A stretch of 25,729 nucleotides of DNA from JAZKFT01 sp043760535 (lineage in GTDB: Bacteria > Bacteroidota > Bacteroidia > Chitinophagales > Chitinophagaceae): NCBI GenBank assembly GCA_043760535.1, contig JAYUOV010000292.1, positions 1 to 25,729 on the forward strand, given 5' to 3'. Shown here piece after piece: positions 1-9,423 of the stretch (position 1 is the first letter of the stretch; each line of letters opens with the position of its first letter). A program made the translations under genes and the position numbers. The notes beneath the pieces are model-generated. The model was not told the origin of the DNA and did not search any database. It worked only from the letters and a program-made list of their open reading frames with translations.

Positions 1-1605
1 AACCCAGCATTTTGGGGAGGTGGAGCATCTCTGGATCCTACACAAAATGGTTATGCCAGTGCCGCAAGCAATAACTTTTTCCAGATTAACCATGAGGTAA
101 ATGCTACCTATCAAACAAATATCATCACCGATCTGGCCTCTACTACACAGGTGGGCTACAGTGCTCAATATGAAAAAAACAAGTACATCCTGGCACAAGG
201 CCGTGGCCTTGCACCATTGGTAGAAACAGTAAACGGAGCAAGTACTGTAGTACCCGGTGTAGATAGCCGCAGCGAAATTTCTGTATCAGGTTTTTACTTA
301 CAACAAAATTTTAAATGGCGTAACCATATTTTCTTGACAGGTGCTGTAAGAATGGATGGTTCATCAGTTTTTGGTGAAGATGAAAGAAATCAGGTTTATA
401 CCAAAGCAAGCGGCTCTTATGTATTTTCAAGTACCGATTATTGGAGCAAATTAGGCGTAAGTAAGTGGTGGGATTTAGCCAAAGTACGTGTGGCCTATGG
501 CGAAAGCGGTAACCTTACCGGCATTGGTGCTTACGACCGTTTTAATGCCTATTCTACCAATGCTTACTTAAGCCGTACTGCTCTTTTTTCTAGCACCGGC
601 CGTGCTAATACGAATGTAAAACCCGAACGCCAGCAGGAAACTGAATTTGGTCTGGATCTTGGATTTGTTAATAACAGGGTGAACGTTACTTTTAACTACT
701 ACATTAAAAAAGTAAGCGACCTGCTAATAAACCGTCAGATTGCACCTACAACTGGCTTTAGTTCTTTGCTGGATAATTTCGGATCGTTAGAAAATAAAGG
801 CTTTGAAATTGTGGTAAACGCTACACCATTAAAAAAGAAAGATTTTAGCTGGGATGTAACCGGCATCTTTAGCCATAACCGTAATAAGGCCACCAGAATT
901 GGCCAATCGCTTACACTACTTAGCACCAATGGCGGTGCACCCGTTGCTATTATAGAAGGCCAGCCAATAGGTGTATTTTTTGGAACATTCTTTGCCCGGG
1001 ATGCCAATGGCAATCAGGTAAAAACAGCTGGAGGAATACCAACAATAGAAGCTGGTGTTCAAAACAGTACCCTGGTTTATACTCCAGGCCGCAACCCCAC
1101 TACCGGTTTGCCTACAGGCACTACCCTTCGTAAGATTATTGGCGATCCTAATCCAGATTTTACTTCTACGCTTATCAATACATTTAACTACAAAGGCCTT
1201 TCTTTTAGGGTTCAGTTAGATGTTGTTAGAGGTGGCGAAGTATTTAATGCCGACTTCCGTACCCGCCAGGGTGTGGGCAATGGCGAAATAGCTGAACAAG
1301 AGCATAAAGGATTATTGCCACGTGGTTATATCTCTGGCATATATGCAGTAGAAGAATGGCGTATAGCCGATGGCTCTTACACCAAACTTCGGGAACTAAG
1401 CCTTAGCTACGACTTTGGAAAACTGAAACCATTCAGCAACCTTACAGTTAGCTTTGCCGGCCGCAACCTTATTAGCTGGGATAACTATAACGGATTTGAC
1501 CCCGAAGTAAATGCAGGTGGACAAAGCACTATCCTGCGTGGTATTGATTTTGGTGCAGTACCTATTCCACGTACGTTTAGCATTGGTGTTTCAGCTAAGT
1601 TTTAA
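1..1605 (+). CDS. SusC/RagA-type TonB-linked outer membrane protein, C-terminal part (5' truncated by window)
   Basis: The frame is open from base 1, so this is the last 534 residues of a larger receptor (SusC proteins usually have about 1000). The plug and TonB box lie outside the window. What is seen is beta-barrel sequence with alternating aromatic strands and three SusC C-terminal landmarks: `GDPNPDFT` before a barrel strand, `EEWRIADGSYTKLRELSLSY` near the end, and a last strand `PRTFSIGVSAKF` ending in Phe as outer-membrane barrels do. Family knowledge: SusC forms the TonB-dependent channel capped by a SusD lipoprotein and imports oligosaccharides or peptides. The SusD gene follows after 21 bases, so the two are surely one operon. 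The substrate cannot be told, because no hydrolase gene is next to the pair. A GTG at 151 is internal and not the start. Confidence 0.93.
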   Translation, partial: NPAFWGGGASLDPTQNGYASAASNNFFQINHEVNATYQTNIITDLASTTQVGYSAQYEKNKYILAQGRGLAPLVETVNGASTVVPGVDSRSEISVSGFYLQQNFKWRNHIFLTGAVRMDGSSVFGEDERNQVYTKASGSYVFSSTDYWSKLGVSKWWDLAKVRVAYGESGNLTGIGAYDRFNAYSTNAYLSRTALFSSTGRANTNVKPERQQETEFGLDLGFVNNRVNVTFNYYIKKVSDLLINRQIAPTTGFSSLLDNFGSLENKGFEIVVNATPLKKKDFSWDVTGIFSHNRNKATRIGQSLTLLSTNGGAPVAIIEGQPIGVFFGTFFARDANGNQVKTAGGIPTIEAGVQNSTLVYTPGRNPTTGLPTGTTLRKIIGDPNPDFTSTLINTFNYKGLSFRVQLDVVRGGEVFNADFRTRQGVGNGEIAEQEHKGLLPRGYISGIYAVEEWRIADGSYTKLRELSLSYDFGKLKPFSNLTVSFAGRNLISWDNYNGFDPEVNAGGQSTILRGIDFGAVPIPRTFSIGVSAKF

Positions 1606-1626
1606 TCACTACAAAACCACATTCAA

Positions 1627-2928
1627 ATGAAACGAATACATATCCTTTCGCAGGCTGCATTTGGCTTACTACTCGTTAGTACAATGGCCTGTAAGAAAAA
1701 TTTTACCGACCCCTCAAGGGCTACGGAAGACAAAGTATTTACAACCGTAAGAGGGTTAAATGGTGTAACAGTAGGGCTGCAGAGAGCATATACTTTAGGC
1801 CGTGGCAGCTCGCTGTATAACAAGGTTACCACAGATGGCTTTTTATCCAACCAGTTTTTTATAGTAAACCGTGGTAACATTGCCGAAGACCAACTGGATA
1901 GAGGTGCAGGCAACGTTGACGGCACCAATACCATACTGGCGGGCTTGTGGACAAACAGCAATAAAATAATCTACGATGCCGACAATGTAATAACCGCTGC
2001 CAAAGGCCTGGCCGACAAGCCTTATGCAAGTGGCCTCATTGGCTACTGCACTATTTTTAAAGCATTGGCACTTGGCGATATGGCTATGTTTTGGGAAAGA
2101 GTGCCTGCAGGTATTGGTAACAATGTAATTTTTATACCCCGTGCAGAAGGCTTTACAAAAGCCATTACAATTATAGATGAAGCATTGGCTACTATTGCTG
2201 CAAACCCCGTAAGTGCTTCGTTTACTACCAATGTACCAACCGGTATCGATATTACAAATACGTTACAGGCGCTTAAAGCCCGTTATGCATTATTTATTGG
2301 TGATTACACAAAAGCATTGGCTGCCGTTAATCTTGTTTCACCTTCGGTAAAATCTGTTTTTAATTTTGATGCTGTTACTGTAAATCCCATTTTTGAAACA
2401 GTTACCGCTACCGACAATGTGTTTCAGCCTATTGATTCAACTCTTGGATTGCTAACCACATTACAGCCTGACCTCGCCGACAGAAGGGTGCCTTTTTATG
2501 CACGGCTTTCTACCACTGGCGGTTCCCGTTTTCGTATTAATGGTTTTGCTGCTGCCACTACTACACAATACCCTATTTACCTGCCCAGCGAAATGACGCT
2601 GATAAGAGCAGAATGTTTGGCTAGGCAGACTACACCAGATTTGGTAAATGCACAAGCCGCTTTAAACAGCATATTGGTAAAAACCGCTGCTACCGATCCG
2701 TATGGTGTGGGTGCACAATTACCAGCCATTGCGGGCCAGCTAAACCAGGCCGATCTGCTAACGCAAATTTATCGCAACCGCTGTATAGAACTATATATGA
2801 GCGGCCTTAAACTGGAAGACATGCGCCGCTTTGGCCGTGCCAATAGTGAGCGGCGCCGCAACCTGGTTCCTTATCCTTTTAGAGAAAGGGATAACAACCC
2901 GAATACACCGGCTGATCCTGTATTTTAA
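1627..2928 (+). CDS. SusD/RagB family nutrient-binding outer membrane lipoprotein
   Basis: The protein has 433 residues, at the short end for SusD (usually 450-550). The N-terminus is a lipoprotein signal with the lipobox `STMAC`, which puts the lipidated Cys at residue 22. The first helical part (about 40-180) reads like the SusD TPR core (`RAYTLGRG`, `ALGDMAMFWERVP`). The end carries the typical C-terminal SusD segment: `LIRAECLAR`, then `LLTQIYRNRCIELYMSGL`, `DMRRFGR` and a basic tail with `PYPFRERDNNPN`. Family knowledge: SusD is the surface lid of the SusC channel and binds the substrate. Gene order, close spacing and the terminator right after it make it the last gene of the susC-susD operon. 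Substrate unknown. Confidence 0.93.
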   Translation: MKRIHILSQAAFGLLLVSTMACKKNFTDPSRATEDKVFTTVRGLNGVTVGLQRAYTLGRGSSLYNKVTTDGFLSNQFFIVNRGNIAEDQLDRGAGNVDGTNTILAGLWTNSNKIIYDADNVITAAKGLADKPYASGLIGYCTIFKALALGDMAMFWERVPAGIGNNVIFIPRAEGFTKAITIIDEALATIAANPVSASFTTNVPTGIDITNTLQALKARYALFIGDYTKALAAVNLVSPSVKSVFNFDAVTVNPIFETVTATDNVFQPIDSTLGLLTTLQPDLADRRVPFYARLSTTGGSRFRINGFAAATTTQYPIYLPSEMTLIRAECLARQTTPDLVNAQAALNSILVKTAATDPYGVGAQLPAIAGQLNQADLLTQIYRNRCIELYMSGLKLEDMRRFGRANSERRRNLVPYPFRERDNNPNTPADPVF

Positions 2929-2949
2929 GATTTGTTGATTGAAATGATG

Positions 2950-2985
2950 AAAGCCCTCCAGCAAAAGTTGGAGGGCTTTATTATT
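2950..2985 (+). terminator. Rho-independent terminator after the susCD operon
   Basis: A perfect 11-bp stem (2950-2960 `aaagccctcca` with 2969-2979 `tggagggcttt`) encloses an 8-base loop. It is followed by a T-rich stretch (`attattattg`). It begins 21 bases after the SusD stop codon. Confidence 0.85.
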
Positions 2986-3077
2986 ATTGTATCTCGTCAA
3001 GGTTCGTTTTCTCAATATAATCTGCTAACCGTGTATTCAATTAGGTAGCTATCTTGGATATTTTTCAGTTTTATTTT

Positions 3078-4238
3078 TCACTTCATGCTGTTACAATCTG
3101 CCATGTGGTATTCATTTTTATCAATAAATGCTTTGCCATAAGTTCCGGCGCCGTTGTACTGCTGTCGCAGGCCAAAGCCCTGGTAAAAGCAGGTTTTACC
3201 ATCGGCATATTTTATAAAAATGGTGTACCATTGGTTACTATAGCGATAAATGGGTATGCCGTAATCGTTGTTTTGTGTAGTCCAGCCCCCGTTAGATGAG
3301 GTTGGATGAAACTTTACAACGGTATGTGCATCCATTTTGGTAGCAAAGCTACTTTCATACATACTTATAAGTTGTGCTTGTGTAAACCCCATTACAGTAA
3401 CAGATGATTTTTCCAGCCATTCTTTTGGTAAGGCCGTTACTACGTTTTTGGCAGCAGTATTTTTAAGGTCATTTATCTTGCTGCCTGCTTTTACAATGGC
3501 TGCTGCATCTTTTGCCAAAAAATTGTAATCAAAAAAATCAGCAAATACAATATCCTCTTTATAAATAGCTTTACCCCAATCATCTACCTTTTCGTTTTTT
3601 ACAAAAAGACCTACTTTATAATTACCATTTTGGGGGAAGGAATATTGGTTATGCCCATAAGTAAATGCAGCTCCTGCCCAAAAATCACTTTGTTTCCCTT
3701 GTTCATAAATAATTGGGTCGGGTAAAATGTCAACAGTAGCTGATGTCTTACTTGCGTGTTCAGCGCTTATTTCAAAGGTTTCAGCTATGCTTACAAACTT
3801 TTTTATTTTCACTCCATCATTATCATAAAGTACCAGGTATATTTTAATGCCGTCGTCGTTATCGGTAATTTTTAAAACATCTTTCAATGATCCTTTCGTT
3901 GCTGTTAATTTAGCATAAATATGATTGCTTGTGGTAAAACGTTTCGACGGCTCACCATCACCACTATTAGATGGTACGGTTGAAAATGTTATTTTTAATT
4001 CGTTGCTATATAAGCTGATGCCGCTTGAACTTACATTATACCCATCCTGTTCCTGAGGTGCTGACTGTTCTTCTAACGCTCCATTTTTTAGTACTTCCTG
4101 ATTTGTATAAATTTCAGCAGATTCAATTGCAGTTACTTTTTGCATTGTTTTTTTTAAAAGGCCGCCTAGTTGGGCATTGGCAGTATTTACCATGCATAAA
4201 AATACGATAGCAATTGATACATATTTTTGATGCTTCAT
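3078..4238 (-). CDS. Secreted protein of unknown function, 386 aa
   Basis: I do not recognise the family. The N-terminus is a clean Sec signal peptide (`MKHQKYVSIAIVFLCMVNTANAQ`-type: basic start, hydrophobic core, cleavage after about residue 22), so the product is exported. Residues about 60-230 look like beta-rich sequence. Residues about 240-290 are helical, with alternating Ala and Lys. The last 80 residues are rich in Tyr, Trp and Gly (`GIPIYRYSNQWYTIFIKYADG`-like run, then `FYQGFGLRQQYNG`), which suggests a compact beta domain. Two Cys in the last 40 residues could pair. The gene starts 31 bases after the end of the head-repeat gene on the same strand, so it is probably its operon partner and may be exported to the same surface structure. 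Confidence 0.75.
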   Translation of the reverse strand: MKHQKYVSIAIVFLCMVNTANAQLGGLLKKTMQKVTAIESAEIYTNQEVLKNGALEEQSAPQEQDGYNVSSSGISLYSNELKITFSTVPSNSGDGEPSKRFTTSNHIYAKLTATKGSLKDVLKITDNDDGIKIYLVLYDNDGVKIKKFVSIAETFEISAEHASKTSATVDILPDPIIYEQGKQSDFWAGAAFTYGHNQYSFPQNGNYKVGLFVKNEKVDDWGKAIYKEDIVFADFFDYNFLAKDAAAIVKAGSKINDLKNTAAKNVVTALPKEWLEKSSVTVMGFTQAQLISMYESSFATKMDAHTVVKFHPTSSNGGWTTQNNDYGIPIYRYSNQWYTIFIKYADGKTCFYQGFGLRQQYNGAGTYGKAFIDKNEYHMADCNSMK

Positions 4239-4269
4239 GGTGTTTTTTTTATGGTTAAATTAATGGTGA

Positions 4270-4467
4270 TTATTCTGCCACCCCAATTACCCGCCACCTG
4301 TTCATGGTACCATCGTAAATTAATGTGGCACCACCGTAGCCGCCAATTTCGGTAATTATATGATTATCCAAATCTATATTTGTACCATTCGGCTTGTAAC
4401 GTAACTGATAAAAAAACCTTGCATTTGGTTGAAATTTATTTAATACCGTAGAAAAACACTGTACCAT
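4270..4467 (-). CDS. Out-of-frame C-terminal end of the YadA-head-repeat protein (frameshifted)
   Basis: This 65-codon frame overlaps the 3' end of the head-repeat gene by 32 bases. It reads as that gene's missing C-terminus rather than as an independent gene. Its last part (`GGATLIYDGTMNRWRVIG`) has the `NRW.V.G` closing pattern also seen in the N-terminal part of the large protein (`LTDNRWIVTG`), a common module end in secreted Bacteroidota proteins. Removing one T from the five-base run at 4452-4456 (A on the plus strand) gives a continuous reading: `ILHGTVFSTVLNKFQPNARF`. Upstream of 4479 this frame is closed by stops, so the shift must lie between about 4436 and 4479. It could be a sequencing error, a real inactivating mutation, or slippage. 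Confidence 0.7.
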   Translation of the reverse strand: MVQCFSTVLNKFQPNARFFYQLRYKPNGTNIDLDNHIITEIGGYGGATLIYDGTMNRWRVIGVAE

Positions 4468-7195
4468 GTAATATTTGATAATTGATTATCGTCAAATCTT
4501 CGAGAGCCACTTCTATGGTGAACTTTCGATAAGATAAATTTACAGGATCAAACTGTTCGTCTACGCTCGTAATATTACCAGTATCGGTCATTCTACCGCT
4601 TTTAAAATGCATCGACAATCCTGCCATATTTGTATTTGCGCCATAAATATCTGCCGAGCCGATAAATTTCGGTCCACCTAACGCTATAATTTGCTTGTAA
4701 GGCCTAATTGTAGCTGAGTCTAACCGTAGTTCTATACCCATTCCGCTGGTATTTGCAATATTCAATTCCGCCCAGTGATCTTCAGAACTTACCAGGTTGC
4801 CCGCATAATTGTTAAACCCAGCCGATGTGTAAGTACCATTACTCGTTTTAACATAGTAACCAACAATACCTAATGGTACCAGATTAAATCCGGCTGTTAC
4901 ATTAGCAGAATACAAACCCCCAGCCCCTAACAGCACTTCACCTTTCGGTATATCATTTAAAAATACTTTACTATTGGCTTTACCTCCTGCAATATAGGTA
5001 TCCTCATTTGTGCCTGAACTGAAAATGGACCCGTAAAGGGAACCGTTTAAAGAGGCCGTTGATGTAGCACCTGAAACCTTATTTACCGTTAGCGAAGCAT
5101 TGGGATTTGGTGTTCCGATGCCTACTTTTGCATTGCTGCCAAGCACCAAAGCGTTACTGGCATCTACTATTGCATTGGCGCCAATAGCTGTGGCATTGGT
5201 ATAATTACCATTACCTACGTTTGCATTATAACCTATAGCAGTATTATAGCTTCCAGAAGTGTTTGTAACTAAACTATTTGCACCAATAGCCGAATTGCCG
5301 CCGCCTGTGGTGTTGTTGGCTGCCTGGTAGCCGATGGCCACATTGATGCCGCCATTTGTATTAAGCAACAATGCCTGGCTGCCAATAGCTATATTAGCGA
5401 TGCCCCCAATATTGGCCCCTCCAGCAGATTCTCCAAGTGCAATATTATTACTTCCCGATGTGTTTACTGCCAATGCTGCATTGCCAATTGCGGTATTGCC
5501 GGAACCTGTGGTATTTTTCCACAAGCTATTGAAGCCCAATGCGGTGTTCTTGCTTCCACTAAAATTTGCTGCTAAAGCCTTGCTACCAATCGCTGTGTTT
5601 TGTATGCCCTCTAATGCATTACTGCTGGTGCCATTATTGAATAATGCACTGTCACCCACTGCTACAAGGTTGCTTTTGCCACTTGTATTGTATAAGGCCC
5701 GTACGCCTACAGCTACATTTGAAAAGCCTGGCACTTGCCCACCCATAGCCCGGGTTCCAATTGCAGTATTGTTATTTGTGCCACCGCCATAAAAAAGGCT
5801 GGCATAACCTACTGCAGTATTATTAGACCCATTGCCATTGCCAGTTATAGATTTGGTTCCTATTGCTGTGTTATTATTACCATTTGCGTTGGCAGATAAA
5901 CTATTAAATCCTATACCTGTATTGCTACTTCCCTTATCATTTCCACTCAAGGCATAATAGCCAATGCCGGTATTCTCTACAGCTTCGGCAGCCAACGTGG
6001 CACTGTTGCCATTATTTCGCAGGGCAGAGTGGCCAACAGCTACCAGGCCATCCCTATTGTTTTTTACGAACAGTGCACCAAATCCGATGGCTACATTCTG
6101 GCTTCCCAATGTGTCATTTGCCATAGCATTACTACCAACCACAGTATTTTGAAATCCTGTTTTATGAGCAATTAATGCAATACTTCCCATCACTGTGTTA
6201 TAGTCGCCGGTTTTATGGTTTTCAAAAGCCCTGTAGCCCACGGCAGTATTTTCTTTACCGGTATTCTGTTTTAAATTGTTGTAGCCAATAGCTGTGTTTC
6301 CATAATCGGCATTAGCACTTAACGAGCTTGCACCTAAAGATGTATTAAACGAACCATTGGATCCGGCAACTGTGCCCCGTTGCGATTGGTAGCCAATTGC
6401 AACACTATTCGTATTCATTCCCATCCTGCCGGCTTCGTGGCCGATGGCAACGCTGTTATTGGTATTATTAGGGTTGCGGGCTGTTTGGCTGCCAATCGCA
6501 ATTAAATTTTGTGCATTTGCAACCCCATTTAAAGCACTATCACCAATGGCAACATTGTCGGTGGCTAACGTACCAAAGCTTTCTCCTGCACCACCACCAA
6601 TTGAATAGTTTCTGTTGAGAGAATTAAGCCGCCCCAGCCATTTATTATTCTGCCGGAAACTTACCGGCACATTATCCGTTGTGCCAATAAAATTTATGGT
6701 AGCGTTAGTGCCATTATTACCTGTTGTACCCCAGGTGTTTTTTTCAAGATTAGAATTTCCAGTTACAATCCAGCGATTATCTGTAAGGCTGTATTGCAGG
6801 CTGATGGTAGCTTTTGGCGACACATCGTAACTTATCCCATTTGTAAGCATAAAACGATTAACGTCGGTAGAGTTAGCTGATTCATGTATCAGCGTCATTA
6901 CAAATAGTGTAGTATTTATCAGTGTTATAACCCTGCCATCGGTACCACCGTTAAGGCCGGTTATTATAAAATCTGCCGTGGCGTCCATTACCCGGTAAGA
7001 ACTCCTTTTTGTAGTGGTAGTATTTATATTGCTGTTTATACCAGCCGATACATTCAGGTTCGCCATTCTCAATGCGATATCACCATTAATATCCAAAACT
7101 GTATTAGGAGTTGCAGTTTGCACACCTACATTTTGACCATCTACAGTAGCCTGTTCGGAAATTATAAACAGTGCTAAAACAAAAAATTTTTTCAT
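4436..7195 (-). CDS. Large secreted protein with YadA/Hep_Hag-type head repeats
   Basis: The 919-residue product has a signal peptide (about residues 1-20), then `VGVQTATPNTVLDINGDIAL`, the start motif of Bacteroidota head-module proteins. Residues about 150-200 contain `WGTTGNNGTN` and `NFIGTTDNVPVSFR`, a known repeat companion. From about 210 to 695 there are some 28 degenerate repeats centred on `NTAIGxxAL` (variants `NTAVG`, `NVAIG`, `NTGIG`), spaced about 15-30 residues. These form the left-handed beta-roll of trimeric adhesin heads. Then come `KVGIGTPNPNASLTVNKVSG` and a non-repetitive C-terminal region. No trimeric autotransporter membrane anchor is visible, so surface export must use another route. 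Role in adhesion is inference. The frame ends early at a homopolymer and the probable true end is at 4270, giving about 975 residues. Confidence 0.87.
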   Translation of the reverse strand: MKKFFVLALFIISEQATVDGQNVGVQTATPNTVLDINGDIALRMANLNVSAGINSNINTTTTKRSSYRVMDATADFIITGLNGGTDGRVITLINTTLFVMTLIHESANSTDVNRFMLTNGISYDVSPKATISLQYSLTDNRWIVTGNSNLEKNTWGTTGNNGTNATINFIGTTDNVPVSFRQNNKWLGRLNSLNRNYSIGGGAGESFGTLATDNVAIGDSALNGVANAQNLIAIGSQTARNPNNTNNSVAIGHEAGRMGMNTNSVAIGYQSQRGTVAGSNGSFNTSLGASSLSANADYGNTAIGYNNLKQNTGKENTAVGYRAFENHKTGDYNTVMGSIALIAHKTGFQNTVVGSNAMANDTLGSQNVAIGFGALFVKNNRDGLVAVGHSALRNNGNSATLAAEAVENTGIGYYALSGNDKGSSNTGIGFNSLSANANGNNNTAIGTKSITGNGNGSNNTAVGYASLFYGGGTNNNTAIGTRAMGGQVPGFSNVAVGVRALYNTSGKSNLVAVGDSALFNNGTSSNALEGIQNTAIGSKALAANFSGSKNTALGFNSLWKNTTGSGNTAIGNAALAVNTSGSNNIALGESAGGANIGGIANIAIGSQALLLNTNGGINVAIGYQAANNTTGGGNSAIGANSLVTNTSGSYNTAIGYNANVGNGNYTNATAIGANAIVDASNALVLGSNAKVGIGTPNPNASLTVNKVSGATSTASLNGSLYGSIFSSGTNEDTYIAGGKANSKVFLNDIPKGEVLLGAGGLYSANVTAGFNLVPLGIVGYYVKTSNGTYTSAGFNNYAGNLVSSEDHWAELNIANTSGMGIELRLDSATIRPYKQIIALGGPKFIGSADIYGANTNMAGLSMHFKSGRMTDTGNITSVDEQFDPVNLSYRKFTIEVALEDLTIINYQILHGTVFFYGIK

Positions 7196-7210
7196 GTTTA
7201 TTTATTTTTA

Positions 7211-7411
7211 CTATTTAATGATCCATCCTAAAAAAATGAAGGCCTTTATTAACCAGGAACTTTTACGGTCGTTTTTATTGGTAATCGTACTCTGATCGGA
7301 ACAGTTATTTTTTTGGGCTGGTTTATTACCTGCTAACCTGTGGTACTCATTAATACCTTCTTGTAATGCTTCGTCTATTTTAAAGCAGGAGAATGTGAAT
7401 GGCTTTTTCAT
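7211..7411 (-). CDS. Small protein of unknown function, 66 aa
   Basis: This is a short frame starting with ATG (`MKKPFTFSCFKIDEALQEGI`), 15 bases upstream of the head-repeat gene on the same strand, so it would be the first gene of that operon. It has a polar middle rich in Asn, Lys and Ser and a hydrophobic C-terminal stretch (`WLIKAFIFLGWIIK`) that could be a short membrane anchor or amphipathic helix. I recognise no family. Support is only the ATG, the spacing and the amino-acid composition. Confidence 0.45.
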   Translation of the reverse strand: MKKPFTFSCFKIDEALQEGINEYHRLAGNKPAQKNNCSDQSTITNKNDRKSSWLIKAFIFLGWIIK

Positions 7412-7584
7412 AATTGATGTTTTTTGTGTGAAAATTTATTGTGATAATCAGCTTCCGGATTGCAGAACAAATATGGTTTTGATAATTGGTGCATTTACTA
7501 CCGTAAAGGGGTGAATTTTAGCCGCATTGTTTGGAAGTACCAGAAAAAAGCTAATTCTTTACAGGAACAATAAAATAATAACCC
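7412..7584. promoter_or_regulatory. Divergent promoter region (kinase operon / head-protein operon)
   Basis: The 173-base spacer separates two divergent transcription units and must hold promoters for both. For the plus strand, `TTTG` at 7530-7533 and `TAATTCTT` at 7552-7559 are 18 bases apart. They are a partial match (the -7 box has two mismatches) to the Bacteroidota pattern TTTG/TAnnTTTG. No convincing minus-strand pair was found; `CATATTTG` (minus strand, around 7470) is a near match to the -7 box alone. Confidence 0.3.
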
Positions 7585-9423
7585 ATGCATTTATTACCCC
7601 GGCTTATAGCCACTGGCTTAATACTACTAGCGTCATTTCAGCAGGGCTTTTCGCAGGGTATTATTGATATCGATTCGCTTGTGGCAGCACTCAATAAAAC
7701 CAAACCCGATACCACTATTTTACAATCGAAACTGGCATTGCTGCAAAGCCTGGAAACAGACCAACTGGAAACAAAAAAAATATTAGCCGACTGGATCATT
7801 AAGAACACAGGCACCGGCCCGTTGAGCGAAATACAGGCAAAAACAAATATTGCATTTGGCATAGCGTTATTGGATGCAGGCAATTATACCGAAGCAATAA
7901 AGTACATAACCGAAGGCGAAAACATAGCGGCAAAAAATGGACATTTTAAAATACAAGGCCAGGCTTATAACGAAATGGCCAACATGTACCACGATAATAA
8001 ACAGATTTCCAAAGCGGTGGAATACTACCAAAAATCAATTGGCCTGAACAAAAAAAATAACTTTTTTAGAGGAGCAGCAATTGCCCAATATAACCTCGGC
8101 GGCATGCTGCTAGAAAAAGGTTACAATAACAGAGACACTGTAAGAATGAGCATTGATATGGTAATGGAGGCACTAGCTGCTGTAAAGCAATTAAAAGATA
8201 CCGAAAGCATTATAACCCTAAGCAGCGGTATTACCCAGGCATATACAGATTATGGAAATCTCGATTCGGCATTAATAATAATACAGGAGGCTGGCCGGCT
8301 TATAAAATTAACCGAAAATGAAGAGGCTTATGTAACGCATTACAACCGTATTGCGAAAGTGTACAACGACCAAAAAAAGTATAGCGATGCCATTGCAAAT
8401 TATAAACTGGGGCTAGGGTACGCATTAAAATATAAACAACCACGTTGGGTATATAATTATTATACCGGCCTGGCCGAAACCTACGAAAGCATGGGTGATT
8501 TTGAACAAGCCAACTATTACAATAAAGCATACAGCCGGGTTCGTGATTCATTGATCAACAAAGAAAACTTTACGGCGGCAGCCGATATTCAGAACAAATA
8601 CGAAAGAGAAAAAAAAGCCAGGGAACTGGTGCAGCTAACGGCTGATAACAACAAAAAATCGACCCTTAATAAAATACTGATTGGGGGAGCCTGTGCATTG
8701 TTATTGATTAGTTTTTTAGGCTACCGCAATTTTAAAAACAGGCAACAACTGCAACAAGCAAAAATAAATGAGCTGGAAAAAGACAAACAATTAATGGCCG
8801 TGGATGCCATGCTACAAGGCCAGGAAGCAGAGAGGAGCCGCATTGCAAAAGATTTGCACGATGGCCTTGGCGGCATGTTAAGCGGCGTAAAACTATCCTT
8901 TGTAAATATGAAAGAAAATATGGTAATGACCCCTGAAAGCGTTACTGCGTTTGAAACCTCCATCCTGCAACTGGATGCCACCATAACAGAGCTAAGAAAA
9001 GTGGCTCATAACCTAATGCCGGAAGCATTGGTAAAATTTGGCCTTAAAAATGCCCTGTTGGATTATTGCAATACCATACAGCTATCCAGCAAAGTTAATA
9101 TTGGTTACGAGCAATTAGGCACCGAAAGAGAATTAGGCAATACTGCCGACCTGAATATTTACCGCATCGTACAAGAGCTAATAAGTAATGCCATTAAACA
9201 TGGTAATGCATCAAAAATAATGGTACAACTAACCAAAACATATAATAAAGTACTACTAACTGTAGAAGATGATGGCAAAGGTTTTAACAAACAGCAAGCC
9301 ACAGCAAAAGAAGGTATGGGCATTAAAAGCATACAACAAAGAGTGGACTATTTTAAAGGCAATATAGATATAGACACGGCAATTGGCAATGGCACATCTA
9401 CCAACATTGAACTCTACGTGTAA
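7585..9423 (+). CDS. TPR-containing sensor histidine kinase (LytS/NarX-type, HisKA_3)
   Basis: 612 residues. A signal peptide (about 1-24) is followed by an extracytoplasmic TPR array (about 55-335, for example `AQYNLGGMLLEKGYNN` and `YYTGLAETYESMGDFEQANY`). One membrane helix follows at about 364-381 (`ILIGGACALLLISFLGY`), then a short coiled coil. The HisKA_3 dimerisation helix carries the phosphorylated His425 in `RIAKDLHDGLGG`. The HATPase domain shows the N box (`ELISNAIKHG`, Asn535), the G1 box `DDGKG` (562-566) and the G2 box `GMGIKS` (577-582). Family knowledge: such kinases autophosphorylate the His and pass the phosphate to a NarL-type regulator, whose gene follows with a one-base overlap (TAATG). 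The signal sensed is unknown. Confidence 0.93.
   Translation: MHLLPRLIATGLILLASFQQGFSQGIIDIDSLVAALNKTKPDTTILQSKLALLQSLETDQLETKKILADWIIKNTGTGPLSEIQAKTNIAFGIALLDAGNYTEAIKYITEGENIAAKNGHFKIQGQAYNEMANMYHDNKQISKAVEYYQKSIGLNKKNNFFRGAAIAQYNLGGMLLEKGYNNRDTVRMSIDMVMEALAAVKQLKDTESIITLSSGITQAYTDYGNLDSALIIIQEAGRLIKLTENEEAYVTHYNRIAKVYNDQKKYSDAIANYKLGLGYALKYKQPRWVYNYYTGLAETYESMGDFEQANYYNKAYSRVRDSLINKENFTAAADIQNKYEREKKARELVQLTADNNKKSTLNKILIGGACALLLISFLGYRNFKNRQQLQQAKINELEKDKQLMAVDAMLQGQEAERSRIAKDLHDGLGGMLSGVKLSFVNMKENMVMTPESVTAFETSILQLDATITELRKVAHNLMPEALVKFGLKNALLDYCNTIQLSSKVNIGYEQLGTERELGNTADLNIYRIVQELISNAIKHGNASKIMVQLTKTYNKVLLTVEDDGKGFNKQQATAKEGMGIKSIQQRVDYFKGNIDIDTAIGNGTSTNIELYV

Noticed and set aside
1..2928. 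A complete polysaccharide utilization locus
   Set aside because: Only the susC/susD pair is present; no glycoside hydrolase, lyase or sulfatase gene is in the window, so a substrate cannot be claimed.
5334..5792. 152-codon plus-strand frame rich in Ala, Leu and Pro
   Set aside because: It is the antisense shadow of the head repeats; the repetitive codons of the real gene keep the opposite frame open.
5100..6600. Possible CRISPR-like or DNA satellite array
   Set aside because: The periodicity is protein-level (NTAIG-type repeats of variable length) inside one reading frame, with no constant DNA repeat and spacers.
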